Shown piece by piece: positions 16,639 through 25,195 of a DNA stretch of 64,000 bases (positions within the stretch are counted from its first letter, which is position 1; every line of letters starts with the position of its first letter). This DNA is from an uncultured Collinsella sp. (GTDB taxonomy: Bacteria; Actinomycetota; Coriobacteriia; Coriobacteriales; Coriobacteriaceae), in NCBI GenBank assembly GCA_934654625.1, contig CAKUGM010000002.1:16553-80552 (forward strand). Reading direction: 5' to 3'. The translations under genes were made by a program, and so were the position numbers. The notes under the pieces are model-generated. The model was not told where the DNA came from. It did not search any database and was given only the letters and a program-made list of their open reading frames with translations.

Positions 16639-18648
16639 GTGTCTTCATCTTTGTATAGCGATAACCAGGGCGACGTCGATGCTTTGGCGCGACGTGTCGC
16701 CGCTCTCACTTCGCTGAGTTCCAAGCAGGCTGCTGTCATCTCGCGCGGACTGCTGGGCCGTAAGGTTCTCAAGATCAAATCGAGCTCGCTGGGCGGGTTG
16801 TTTCGTTCGATTGATAAGGACATCGATACCAAGCGCCTGCGAGACGAGTTTATCAAGTCGGGCCTGATCGAGCGCATCGACGAGACCGGTGTCGATGGTC
16901 GCCCCGCCATCTATTCGATCAACGCAAAGGTCTCGGAGCTTATCGTTGTCGAGGGCGCTGAGGATCTGAACGACGGGTTCGATGTCGAGGAAGAGCAGGC
17001 ACCTGCCGGCGAGCCGGATGCTGTCAAGGGCGCGCCGGAAGCCAAGGGAGATGTTCCTGCAAAGGACAGCTCTGCGGGGAAGGTGCAGGCCGGGGAGTCG
17101 GTTACGGAGCTGGCGCACGACGCTCGCGAAAGGCAGCAGACGCCTGTCGCTGCGTCTCCCGAGGTTGCCCAAAAGGAGGCGCGGAGCGCGGCAGATGACA
17201 AGCCGGTGCCGTTTGTTTCGAAGGTCGGCCGCGGCGCACGAGTGCATCGTCGCATGGATGCGCAAAAGCCCGCTCAGGGTTCCGAGCGCGATCATGCTGA
17301 ACAGCAGCAGAAGGATGCCGATGTCGCGGTAAAGGACCAAAAGCCTGCGGTTCATGCTATGGGGTCCAAGAAGAAGCAACCTTCGACGCTAGACGCGATA
17401 GTCGAGACGGCAGAGAAGAAGGCGACTGCTTCGAAGAGCGCTCCCGCATCAAAGAAGGACGCTGCTCCCAAGTCACGGGAGGAAAAGCATGGCCACAATG
17501 CGGCTCCTGTGCATGAGGGCCGACGCGAGCGCGAGGCATCGAAGGATGAACAGGCCAGCGCTTCGGTAAAAAAGGAAAACTCTGCCAGCAAGAGGCGCAG
17601 GGAAAGGCCTGAACGCCGCAAGGGGGCCCAGCCTGCCCGTAAGCAAGAGGCGGCGCCGGCCCCTACAAAGGATGCCGTTCGTGCGAATGCGCCGGCTTCG
17701 TCCGAGCCTCGCTCTATCGTTCGCGTGATTCGCGGGCAGCTTGCGAAGGTGGCGTCTGTTTTGCCGCTTTCTGTTGCGGCGCAAAAAGATCGCGTTCAGT
17801 ATGCCAAGATTACGCGCGTGGATAGCCGCTCGACGGCCCAGGGCGCCGAGCACGAGGGGGCTCCTCAAAACGCCAAGCGGCAGCTCGCTCATGACTTCGA
17901 AGCCATCACTACGTGGATCGAGCAGACGAGCGCCATGGATACGCCGTACGCCTCGCGTCGCCAGCGTGCCTTCGAGATCTTCAATGACGAGAAGGCCTTT
18001 GACGGCAAGCGCGGCGAGCGTCTGTTCAAGCGTCTCAACGACCGCGGCGTCAATGTGGCGGCACTCAAGATCACGCCCTCGCGTCCGTATCACTTCACGA
18101 GCTTCTTTGGCATCGGTGCCAACAAGCCGTTCATCATGGTCGAGAATATCGACACGTACGACGAGATTGCGCGCTTGCTGCGCGGTAAATCGTCGGTCAA
18201 GCTCTTTGGTATCCGCGTAAGCGGCGTTATCTTTGGCAGCGGCTGCAAGGCGAGCGTCTCGCACGCGCTGGACGATTATCTGTCCGATATCGGCTACGGA
18301 TACGATTATGTGTACTATGCGGGCGATATCGACCGCGAGGGCGCGCGTATCGTCGAGCAGGCTCGTGCGGCAAATAATACGAAGATTCGCATGCATGCGG
18401 GCATGTATAAGGCCATGCTGGCGGCCCACAAGCGCCGCTTGAAAGATGGCCGCGGGGTGGAGCGCGCCTCCGAGAACCAGGGTGTGCCGCAGAACCTGGC
18501 GCGTGCGATCGCCGACCTGCCTATGGCCACGCGCGTGCAGTTCCGCAATATCCTGCGCGAGGGAGGCCGTATCCCGCAGGAGATTCTGACTTCGGCCGAT
18601 TACCGGGATTCAAGCTCCGGCAACCTCGACCGCATCCTCAACAGCTAG
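16639..18648 (+). CDS. Stand-alone JetD/DUF2220-like TOPRIM protein with winged-helix N-terminus
   Basis: 669 residues. The N-terminal ~100 residues look like a winged helix (SSKQAAVISRGLLG, RLRDEFIKSGLIERID). Residues ~105-410 are a disordered Lys/Glu/Ala/Pro linker. The C-terminal ~255 residues carry AFEIFNDEKAFDG, then TOPRIM residues: Glu502 in MVENIDTY and Asp563/Asp565 in YAGDIDREG. This order resembles JetD of the Wadjet plasmid-defence system (DUF2220) and, more distantly, Spo11/topoisomerase VI-A nucleases. No JetA, JetB or JetC gene is nearby. The start is GTG with GAGGAGG 5 nt upstream. A DNA-processing role is inferred from the fold. Confidence 0.7.
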   Translation: MSSSLYSDNQGDVDALARRVAALTSLSSKQAAVISRGLLGRKVLKIKSSSLGGLFRSIDKDIDTKRLRDEFIKSGLIERIDETGVDGRPAIYSINAKVSELIVVEGAEDLNDGFDVEEEQAPAGEPDAVKGAPEAKGDVPAKDSSAGKVQAGESVTELAHDARERQQTPVAASPEVAQKEARSAADDKPVPFVSKVGRGARVHRRMDAQKPAQGSERDHAEQQQKDADVAVKDQKPAVHAMGSKKKQPSTLDAIVETAEKKATASKSAPASKKDAAPKSREEKHGHNAAPVHEGRREREASKDEQASASVKKENSASKRRRERPERRKGAQPARKQEAAPAPTKDAVRANAPASSEPRSIVRVIRGQLAKVASVLPLSVAAQKDRVQYAKITRVDSRSTAQGAEHEGAPQNAKRQLAHDFEAITTWIEQTSAMDTPYASRRQRAFEIFNDEKAFDGKRGERLFKRLNDRGVNVAALKITPSRPYHFTSFFGIGANKPFIMVENIDTYDEIARLLRGKSSVKLFGIRVSGVIFGSGCKASVSHALDDYLSDIGYGYDYVYYAGDIDREGARIVEQARAANNTKIRMHAGMYKAMLAAHKRRLKDGRGVERASENQGVPQNLARAIADLPMATRVQFRNILREGGRIPQEILTSADYRDSSSGNLDRILNS

Positions 18649-18652
18649 CCAA

Positions 18653-18690
18653 TGTGACAAAAAGTCGACAGGTTTATTTTGTCACATTTT
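18653..18690 (+). terminator. Rho-independent terminator after the TOPRIM gene
   Basis: 10-bp stem TGTGACAAAA / TTTTGTCACA with a 14-nt loop, then TTTT. Confidence 0.75.
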
Positions 18691-18708
18691 CATAAGTCCT
18701 TCATAAAA

Positions 18709-18746
18709 GGCGCCCGCACTGCAAACTGAACTGCAGTGCGGGCGCC
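18709..18746 (-). terminator. Terminator of tex (convergent side)
   Basis: Perfect 15-bp stem GGCGCCCGCACTGCA / TGCAGTGCGGGCGCC; on the minus strand it is followed by TTTTAT. Confidence 0.85.
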
Positions 18747-18755
18747 TTGCTTTAG

Positions 18756-20909
18756 CTATCGAGGCTCCACCATACTGAGGGAGATCTTCTTGCGGTCGCG
18801 GTCGACCTTCTCGACCCATACATCGACGGTGTCGCCCACGCGTACGACGTCGCTGGGATGCTTGACAAAGCGATTGGCCATTTTGGAGATGTGGACGAGG
18901 CCGTCTTGATGCACGCCGATATCGACGAATGCGCCGAAGTCTACTACGTTGCGTACCGTGCCCTTGAGCTTCATGCCGGTCTCAAGGTCGTCAATCGAAA
19001 GGGCCGAGCGGCTAAAGACAACCTCGGGAGCGTCGTCACGCGGATCGCGGCCAGGCTTTTTGAGCTCGTCGATGATGTCGATGAGGGTCAAGATGCCGCA
19101 TCCGAGCTCCCCGGCAAGCTCTCCGATGCTTCCTACGCGCCTCTCGATATCGGGGATGCCGCCACGCTTGAGTTCGTCGGCCTTGACGCCTGCGCGCTTG
19201 AGCACCTCGTTGGCAACGGCATAGCTTTCGGGATGGACACTCGTGGCGTCGAGCGGGTTTTTGCCGCTCGCGATGCGCAGGAAGCCCGCAGCGTTGAGAT
19301 ATGCTTTGGGACCGAGCTTTGACACCTTCTTGAGCTGCGTCCGGTCGGTGAAGGGGCCGTTTTCCTCGCGGTACGCGACGATGTTGCGAGCGACGGTTGG
19401 CGTGATGCCCGAGACGTAACCAAGCAGGCTTGTACTCGCGGTGTTCACGTCGACGCCCACGCGGTTGACGACGTCCTCAACGACATTGCCCAGTGAGTAT
19501 GAAAGCTCCGTCTGGTCAAGATCGTGCTGATACTGGCCAACGCCGATGGATTGGGGCGGGATTTTGACGAGTTCCGCTAGGGGGTCTTGTAGGCGGTGTC
19601 CCAAGCTGAGGGCTCCGCGCACCGTGACATCGAGGTCCGGATACTCTTGGCTCGCCAGCTCGGATGCCGAGTAGACCGAGGCTCCGGCCTCGTTGACGAT
19701 GGTGTAACGAAGTTCGGGCGCCTGCTCGGAAATAAACTCGCTCACGACTTCCTCGGTCTCGCGACTTGCCGTGCCGTTGCCGATAACGATGGTGTTGACC
19801 TTGTCCTTTTTAACCAGGCGTGCCAGCTCGCGTTTGGTGCCTGCCACGTCGTGGCGAGGCTTGGTGGGGTAGACGACACCATGGTCGAGGAGCTTTCCGG
19901 TCTCGTCCATGACAGCGACCTTGCAGCCGGTGCGATAGCCGGGGTCGAGGGCGAGGACGCGTGCACCGCGAACCGGACGGGCCGAGAGCAGGCCCTCGAG
20001 ATTCTTGGCGAACACGTTGATGGCGTCGGCCTGGGCGCGCACGGTGAGCTTGGCGCGCGCTTCGCGCTCAAGAGAAGGTGCCATGAGACGCTTGTAGCCG
20101 TCGGCGATGGCTGCGTCGAATACGGGAGCGAATACGCCCTGGCGGCGCGGCCAGCGGCTTCCCAGGCGTGCGACTGCCGCCTGGTTATCGATGCTGACAC
20201 GGACGCGTAGCTTTCCCTCACGTTCGCCGCGGTCGATGGCGAGGACGCGGTGGTTGGGGATGCGACGAAGCGGCTCGTCGTAGGCGTAATAGGGTTCGTA
20301 AGGTGTCTTTTCGGCGGGGTCTGTGGCTTCAACTACGATGTTTGCGGTGTTCTGGGTAAAGGCGCGCAGGTCGGCGACGTTCTCGGGGTCTTCGGCAACG
20401 ATTTCTGCCACGATATCCGAAGCTCCTGCAAGGGCTTTCTCCGCCGTGTCGAAGCCGGCTTTCTCGTTGATATACGCTGTGGCGGCATCGATTGCCGAAC
20501 CTCCGCCTTTGGGGTTGGTCTGCATGATGATCATGTTTGCGAGCGGTTCGAGGCCTGCTTCGCGCGCCTTCTGCGCGCGCGTCATACGCTTCTTGCGATA
20601 GGGCTTATAGAGGTCCTCGACGCGCTGGAGCTGCTCGGCTTCGCGGATTTGTTTCTCGAGCTCTGGCGTGAGCTTGCCTTGAGCGTTGATAAGCACGATG
20701 ACGTCTTCCTTGCGCTGCTCGAGATTGCGCAGGTAACTCAGGCGTTCATTGAGAGTGCGGAGCGCGACATCGTCCATGCCTCCGGTGGCTTCTTTGCGGT
20801 AACGCGCGATGAACGGAACGGTGTTTCCCTCGTCGATGAGCTTGACGGCGGCCTCGACGTCGGCGACTTTGAGGTTGAGCTCTTGGGCGAGCTGAGCGAT
20901 AAGATCCAT
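18756..20909 (-). CDS. tex: Tex-family RNA-binding transcription accessory protein
   Basis: 717 residues, the usual Tex length. Order: helical N-terminal region, YqgF/RNase H-like domain (VLALDPGYRTGCKVAVMD, then NTIVIGNGTASRET), helix-hairpin-helix segment (VDVNTASTSLLGYVSGI) and a C-terminal S1 domain (KGTVRNVVDFGAFVDIGV, DGLVHIS). Tex binds nucleic acid and acts around transcription elongation and RNA surveillance. The ATG at 20909 has AGGAG 6 nt upstream, whereas earlier in-frame starts have none. It is monocistronic, with its own terminator at 18709-18746. Confidence 0.93.
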   Translation of the reverse strand: MDLIAQLAQELNLKVADVEAAVKLIDEGNTVPFIARYRKEATGGMDDVALRTLNERLSYLRNLEQRKEDVIVLINAQGKLTPELEKQIREAEQLQRVEDLYKPYRKKRMTRAQKAREAGLEPLANMIIMQTNPKGGGSAIDAATAYINEKAGFDTAEKALAGASDIVAEIVAEDPENVADLRAFTQNTANIVVEATDPAEKTPYEPYYAYDEPLRRIPNHRVLAIDRGEREGKLRVRVSIDNQAAVARLGSRWPRRQGVFAPVFDAAIADGYKRLMAPSLEREARAKLTVRAQADAINVFAKNLEGLLSARPVRGARVLALDPGYRTGCKVAVMDETGKLLDHGVVYPTKPRHDVAGTKRELARLVKKDKVNTIVIGNGTASRETEEVVSEFISEQAPELRYTIVNEAGASVYSASELASQEYPDLDVTVRGALSLGHRLQDPLAELVKIPPQSIGVGQYQHDLDQTELSYSLGNVVEDVVNRVGVDVNTASTSLLGYVSGITPTVARNIVAYREENGPFTDRTQLKKVSKLGPKAYLNAAGFLRIASGKNPLDATSVHPESYAVANEVLKRAGVKADELKRGGIPDIERRVGSIGELAGELGCGILTLIDIIDELKKPGRDPRDDAPEVVFSRSALSIDDLETGMKLKGTVRNVVDFGAFVDIGVHQDGLVHISKMANRFVKHPSDVVRVGDTVDVWVEKVDRDRKKISLSMVEPR

Positions 20910-21144
20910 AAGGCTCCTTGCATTTATTGGTGCGTTTGAGCAACGGGTCAACAAGGATACCATTGCATGTGGTGCCGATGGTTTAGGGTATTTGCTCCTT
21001 AGCGGCTCTTCAAAATGCTGCAAACAAACTGGTTATTGCGGAGAGCAGGGGATTTGACGTGAGTTGGTTGATTGCCACGCCTGCTCAGGCTCTCTCTTTG
21101 AGAAAAAGGCGGTTAAAAAATCGATTAAAAGGCCTTGTTTCTAC

Positions 21145-21282
21145 AAACTTCCTGATTTCAGTAGCAGTATTGCATTATGCGAAGTAGACAGGTCTTTCAA
21201 GCTCTATTTATCTGGTCTTTTCTGATCAAAATAACGCTTCTACTTGCAAAAGCGCTAGATTGCTACTGAAATCAGGAAGTTT
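21145..21282. repeat. 138-bp element with perfect 22-bp terminal inverted repeats (MITE-like)
   Basis: The ends AAACTTCCTGATTTCAGTAG(CA) at 21145-21166 and the exact complement at 21261-21282 enclose 94 AT-rich bp. A second, imperfect inner pair (GCGAAGTAGA near 21180, TCTACTTGC near 21238) extends the fold. There is no open frame and no obvious target-site duplication. It sits in the 517-bp gap between tex and the tRNA gene; elsewhere that gap holds nothing I can name. Confidence 0.65.
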
Positions 21283-21384
21283 ATGATTCGCTCAAATGGT
21301 TTTGGGCGGAGAACCGTCTGCTCAAGGGCTGTAGGGGAGACATCGACGGGGGATATCGACTTGTTGGGAGTTGCAACTCCAAGC

Positions 21385-21412
21385 AAAAAGCCCCGGCGCC
21401 ATGGCCGGGGCT
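21385..21412 (-). terminator. Rho-independent terminator after tRNA-Gln
   Basis: On the minus strand, AGCCCCGGC / GCCGGGGCT stem with a short loop followed by TTTTT (plus-strand 21385-21389). Confidence 0.85.
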
Positions 21413-21426
21413 CATCAAGGCAAGGG

Positions 21427-21497
21427 CTGGGGTAGAGGGATTCGAACCCCCGTAACCGGCACCAAAAACCGGGGTCCTGCCGCTGGACGATACCCCA
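21427..21497 (-). tRNA. tRNA-Gln (anticodon TTG)
   Basis: On the minus strand a 7-bp acceptor stem (TGGGGTA / TACCCCA), D-stem GTCC/GGAC, an anticodon stem with the 7-nt loop TTTTGGT that places TTG at positions 34-36, and a T-arm with TTCGAAT. No CCA is encoded. The terminator follows 15 nt downstream. Confidence 0.93.
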
Positions 21498-21534
21498 ATG
21501 CGGACGTGCTGCTAGTGCAGCCTGTCTAGTTTAC

Positions 21535-22440
21535 CTAATCACTCAAGGCAGCGCAAACCCCATCGAGAATACGCACGGCAAGCGTCTGTGCGTCGCTCGA
21601 TGTAAACGTGCCGTTGTAGCACGTGAGGCCGGTGAGCTCGATACGTAGATGCGCAGGTTTAGACGTTGCGGCTGCGAAGGCGGTGCCAATACGCTTGGCC
21701 AGGTTATTGCATTGGGCAAGCGTAAGCGTGGGGCGCGGATCGGCGCTCTCGGGGAGCTCGTCGCTCGCAAGTTCAAGAACTAAGTCCATGCCTTCGGGGG
21801 CCTCGCCCTCGCTGAGCACCATGCCGCTGTTCTCCGTCGTTGCCGAAGCGATGTTCCACATGCGCGAGGCAATGTTGCGCGCGATGGCGTCCTGGCCACT
21901 TACGGCGATACGGTAATGCTCGAGCACGCTTGCGGCGCGTGCAAAGCCGGTGCGCTCCTCGGCTTCCAGCACGGAAGGCTTGCCCTCCCATACGTGGCGC
22001 AGGCGATTGATATAGCGGAACGTGTCCTGGAAGGCCATGCCGTCGGCAAAGAGACCGACGTTTTCCTGGAACTGCTGCAGGGCGTTTTCGGTGTGCGGAC
22101 CAAAATAGCCATCGACATCGCCGCAGCCAAAGCCCAAGGCATTCAGCGCTTGCTGCAACGCGGTGACATCAGCGCCATGGAAGTTGGGAAGGCGCAGGTA
22201 CAGCGTGCGGTCGCCCAGCTTGTACGAGGCATCTACCAGCGCGCTCCAGCAGATGATGTCGACATCGCCCAGAGCATCGAGGCCCGAGGTGACGCGAAAC
22301 GACGCCACGGCGCGTGCGGTCGTATCGCCGTAGAGCTTCTGCGCACTCTCCTGTTCGTCGATGGCAAAGCCCAGGCCAGCCAGACGCGTTTGAATATCTT
22401 CGACTGCGGGTCCTTGCATGCCCTTTGTAATCGGATCCAA
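21535..22440 (-). CDS. Peptidoglycan-binding (PG_binding_1) repeat protein
   Basis: 301 residues with two peptidoglycan-binding modules: GPAVEDIQTRLAGLGF with the YGDTTARAVASF strand, then ADVTALQQALNALGFG with VDGYFGPHTENALQQFQ. The C-terminal 170 residues resemble the shape of amidase_3 proteins such as CwlM, but I see no zinc-ligand histidines, so it may be a non-catalytic regulator. No signal peptide. An in-frame ATG at 22455 has no ribosome site, but it is followed by AAAGGGG and, 5 nt later, a TTG at 22440; I take TTG as the start. It is separated from the neighbouring genes by its own promoter region. Confidence 0.75.
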   Translation of the reverse strand: MDPITKGMQGPAVEDIQTRLAGLGFAIDEQESAQKLYGDTTARAVASFRVTSGLDALGDVDIICWSALVDASYKLGDRTLYLRLPNFHGADVTALQQALNALGFGCGDVDGYFGPHTENALQQFQENVGLFADGMAFQDTFRYINRLRHVWEGKPSVLEAEERTGFARAASVLEHYRIAVSGQDAIARNIASRMWNIASATTENSGMVLSEGEAPEGMDLVLELASDELPESADPRPTLTLAQCNNLAKRIGTAFAAATSKPAHLRIELTGLTCYNGTFTSSDAQTLAVRILDGVCAALSD

Positions 22441-22687
22441 GAGAACCCCTTTCATATGCAATATGGCGCAAGCCGCCTGCGGGCGGTCTGCGTTCAAAGT
22501 TACCCACCAGTGTATCAAGTTAACGAGTCGCGCGCGAAGTTGCACGACATTTGCGGCTCGGTGTTGCGCGTAAAACCACGAACGCTCGTCCTGCCGGGGC
22601 CTGACAAAACGCTCGGGTGCCCTTTACACTTCCTTATCTTCAGTCCCATAGCCTAAAGAAAACACGTTCGAGAGAGGAAGGCGCGCT

Positions 22688-22831
22688 ATGAGCGAGGCTT
22701 GGGGCGAAGTATTGACGATGGACGACGGCACGAAGGCAGATGTTGTTCCGCTGCTACAGGACCGCGCTGCCTTGGCCTCCATCGCGCTGTTCGCCGTGCT
22801 GGGAGCCACCCTCATCTTCCTCTACATCTAA
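22688..22831 (+). CDS. 47-residue single-span membrane peptide
   Basis: An acidic 28-residue N-terminus (begins MSEAWGEVLTMDDG) is followed by one hydrophobic helix (ALASIALFAVLGATLIFLYI) that ends the protein, so it is a small tail-anchored peptide. GAGGAAGG lies 8-10 nt before the ATG. A promoter-like TTTACA with CATAGC 18 bp on lies just upstream (~22621-22650). The stop codon overlaps the stop of the convergent polyprenyl synthase by 4 bp. No homologue known to me; reality rests on the ribosome site, start and composition. Confidence 0.6.
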   Translation: MSEAWGEVLTMDDGTKADVVPLLQDRAALASIALFAVLGATLIFLYI

Positions 22832-23847
22832 TTCAGTCGCTCGACAAAGAAATCGGCCATGCCAAGGAGCAAATCCTTGCACGAAGGGTCAAGCTCGACG
22901 CTTTCCAGCGCAGCCTTGGCGTGGGCGGTGAGATCGAGAGAGTATGAGTGCGCGTATGCAATGGCGCCTGTGCGCTCGAAGATCTCGACCGCGCGATTCA
23001 GGCGGTCAGGGTCGGTGGTGCCGCTTGTGAGGATGTCCATCAGCTCGTCATGCGAGGCATCGTCTGCATAGTTAAGGGCGTGAACGGCCACCAGGGTGCG
23101 TTTGCCCTCCGTGATGTCGCAGCGGAAATCCTTGTTGCGCGCCTCTTTTTTGCCTACGAGGTTGAGCAGATCGTCTTGAATCTGAAACGCCAGGCCGGTG
23201 TGCAAGCCAAAGGTGCGAAGAGCGGAAATCTGCTCCTCGCTGCCCCCGCCGATGATGGCTCCGCAGGCAAGCGGGGTGGCCCCGCTGTAGAAGGCCGTCT
23301 TATGCGTGGCCATGGTGAGGTAGTCCTCGATACTCAAATCAAAGCGGCCGTCGCGCACCCACCCCAGATCAAGTGCTTGCCCCTCGATGGTGCGTGCCGT
23401 CATGGAGGTGAGCTCCTGGATAAGGCGCACCTTGAGAGGGGCGTCGAGGTCGGGATCGTTTGCCACCGCGGCGCTGACGAGCATGAGCGCGTAGTCGCCG
23501 CAGTTGATGGCGATGCCCTCGCCTTCGGTGATGTGCAGGCAGGGTTCGCCGCGACGGAGCTGGCCGTTATCGGCGATATCGTCATGAATCAACGCGCCGG
23601 TTTGGAAATGCTCGATTGCGGCGGCGCAAGAGGCCGCGCGGTTCCAGTCCCCACCGACAGCGCGGCAGGCGAGCATGCAGATAAGCGGTCGATGGCGTTT
23701 GCCCGCGTTGGCGGAATAGTGGCCGAGGGGCGCATACAGGTAGCGCTCGATATCGGCGCTATCGGTCTGGTGACGAAAATAAGTGTCCAGATAGGCGTTG
23801 ATCTCGTTGACGTGGTCGCTAAGAAACGCGGTAAAGGAACTCTGCAC
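22828..23847 (-). CDS. Polyprenyl (trans-isoprenyl) diphosphate synthase
   Basis: 339 residues. It builds the allylic isoprenoid chain used for quinones or cell-wall lipid carriers. The first aspartate-rich motif is intact (HDDIAD), GKRHRPL precedes it, and the second motif reads QIQDDLLN, with Asn at the last place instead of Asp. Chain length cannot be read from this. The start is GTG at 23847, with GAAAGAG upstream; an upstream ATG in the frame lies in the galE terminator and cannot be correct. It is monocistronic. Confidence 0.9.
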   Translation of the reverse strand: MQSSFTAFLSDHVNEINAYLDTYFRHQTDSADIERYLYAPLGHYSANAGKRHRPLICMLACRAVGGDWNRAASCAAAIEHFQTGALIHDDIADNGQLRRGEPCLHITEGEGIAINCGDYALMLVSAAVANDPDLDAPLKVRLIQELTSMTARTIEGQALDLGWVRDGRFDLSIEDYLTMATHKTAFYSGATPLACGAIIGGGSEEQISALRTFGLHTGLAFQIQDDLLNLVGKKEARNKDFRCDITEGKRTLVAVHALNYADDASHDELMDILTSGTTDPDRLNRAVEIFERTGAIAYAHSYSLDLTAHAKAALESVELDPSCKDLLLGMADFFVERLN

Positions 23848-23900
23848 GATGAGGCTCTTTCGGGTGAGTTGAGGGATGCCGGTCGGTGGCGTATGGGGGT

Positions 23901-23943
23901 AAATAAAACGTGGGACAAATCCCGTACAAGGAACTTGTCCCAC
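23901..23943 (-). terminator. Rho-independent terminator after galE
   Basis: Stem GTGGGACAA / TTGTCCCAC around a 16-nt loop; on the minus strand TTTTATTT follows. Confidence 0.8.
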
Positions 23944-23961
23944 GTCGAATGCTGCTAGCTA

Positions 23962-25023
23962 TTACTCGGCGTCGGCAAAACCGTTGGGGTTGCGGGACTG
24001 CCAGTTCCACGAGTCGCGGCACATGTCGGCAAGGTCGTACTGGGCTTTCCAGCCCATCTCGCGCTCTGCCTTGCTGGCGTCGCACCAGTTTGCGGCGATG
24101 TCGCCTCCGCGGCGCTCGCGAATGACGTAGGGGAGCTCTTTGCCGCAGGCCTTCGAGAAGGCGTGGATCACGTCGAGAACCGAGCTGCCGGTACCGGTGC
24201 CCAGGTTGAACACCTCAACGCCCTCGCGGCCGTTCATCCAGCGCAGGGCCGATACATGGCCGGAGGCAAGGTCGCACACGTGGATGTAGTCGCGCACACC
24301 CGTGCCGTCGGGAGTGGGGTAGTCGTTGCCGTACACCTGCACGGCTTCGCGCTTGCCCACGGCGACCTGCGCCACATACGGCACCAGGTTGTTGGGGATG
24401 CCCTTGGGGTCCTCGCCGATAAGGCCCGAGGGGTGCGCACCGATGGGGTTGAAGTAGCGCAACAAGACGACGTTCCACTCGGGGTCTGCGGTATGCAGGT
24501 CGGTGAGGATCTGCTCGATCATCCATTTGGTCCAGCCATACGGGTTGGTGGCGCTCTTCTTGGGGCTTTCCTCGGTGAGCGGCAGACTGTCCGGATCGCC
24601 GTAGACGGTCGACGAGCTGGAGAACACGATGGACTTGCAGCCGTGGTTGCGCATGACGTCCACGAGCACCAGGGTGTTCTCGATGTTGTTGTGGTAGTAC
24701 TCGATGGGCTTGGTCACCGATTCGCCTACGGCCTTGAAGCCCGCGAAGTGGATGACGCGGTCGATCTTGTGGTCGGTGAAGATCTTCTCCATGGCTTCGC
24801 GATCAAGTACATTTGCCTGGTAGAAGGTGAGATTCTTGGCTTTTTCGTTTCCGACGATCTGGCGCACGCGCGATACGGCGACCTCGCTTGCGTTGGAAAG
24901 GTCGTCTACGATGACAACCTGGTAGTTGCAGTTGAGCAGCTCGACAACGGTATGGGAGCCGATAAAACCGGCACCGCCGGTTACCAGCACGCAGGTATCC
25001 TGTGGTTCGAGCATTTGGGACAT
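23962..25023 (-). CDS. galE: UDP-glucose 4-epimerase
   Basis: 353 residues, extended short-chain dehydrogenase. It interconverts UDP-glucose and UDP-galactose using bound NAD. Landmarks are TGGAGFIGSH at the nucleotide site, HFAGFKAVGES, the serine-rich FSSSSTVYGD, and the catalytic YGWTK (Tyr and Lys), then LRYFNPIGAH. The ATG at 25023 is preceded by GAAGGGAG. A terminator at 23901-23943 follows. It supplies UDP-galactose to envelope polysaccharides or serves galactose use. Confidence 0.95.
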   Translation of the reverse strand: MSQMLEPQDTCVLVTGGAGFIGSHTVVELLNCNYQVVIVDDLSNASEVAVSRVRQIVGNEKAKNLTFYQANVLDREAMEKIFTDHKIDRVIHFAGFKAVGESVTKPIEYYHNNIENTLVLVDVMRNHGCKSIVFSSSSTVYGDPDSLPLTEESPKKSATNPYGWTKWMIEQILTDLHTADPEWNVVLLRYFNPIGAHPSGLIGEDPKGIPNNLVPYVAQVAVGKREAVQVYGNDYPTPDGTGVRDYIHVCDLASGHVSALRWMNGREGVEVFNLGTGTGSSVLDVIHAFSKACGKELPYVIRERRGGDIAANWCDASKAEREMGWKAQYDLADMCRDSWNWQSRNPNGFADAE

Positions 25024-25118
25024 ATATGTCTCCCTTCGGAAATGGTTGCCGTGTGAATCAGTATAGAACACCGGTCTGAATGTTTAGCGAGAGCACGGTA
25101 AGCGTTTCCCTGGGCATG

Positions 25119-25148
25119 AAAAAACCGGTCGCGTGAGAGCGACCGGTT
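25119..25148 (-). terminator. Rho-independent terminator after the murein hydrolase gene
   Basis: 10-bp stem AACCGGTCGC / GCGACCGGTT with a T-run on the minus strand (plus-strand A 25119-25124). Confidence 0.88.
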
Positions 25149-25195
25149 GGTACATGCCGATGATATCGCCGAGTCGCAGCGCTATACCCGTGGCG

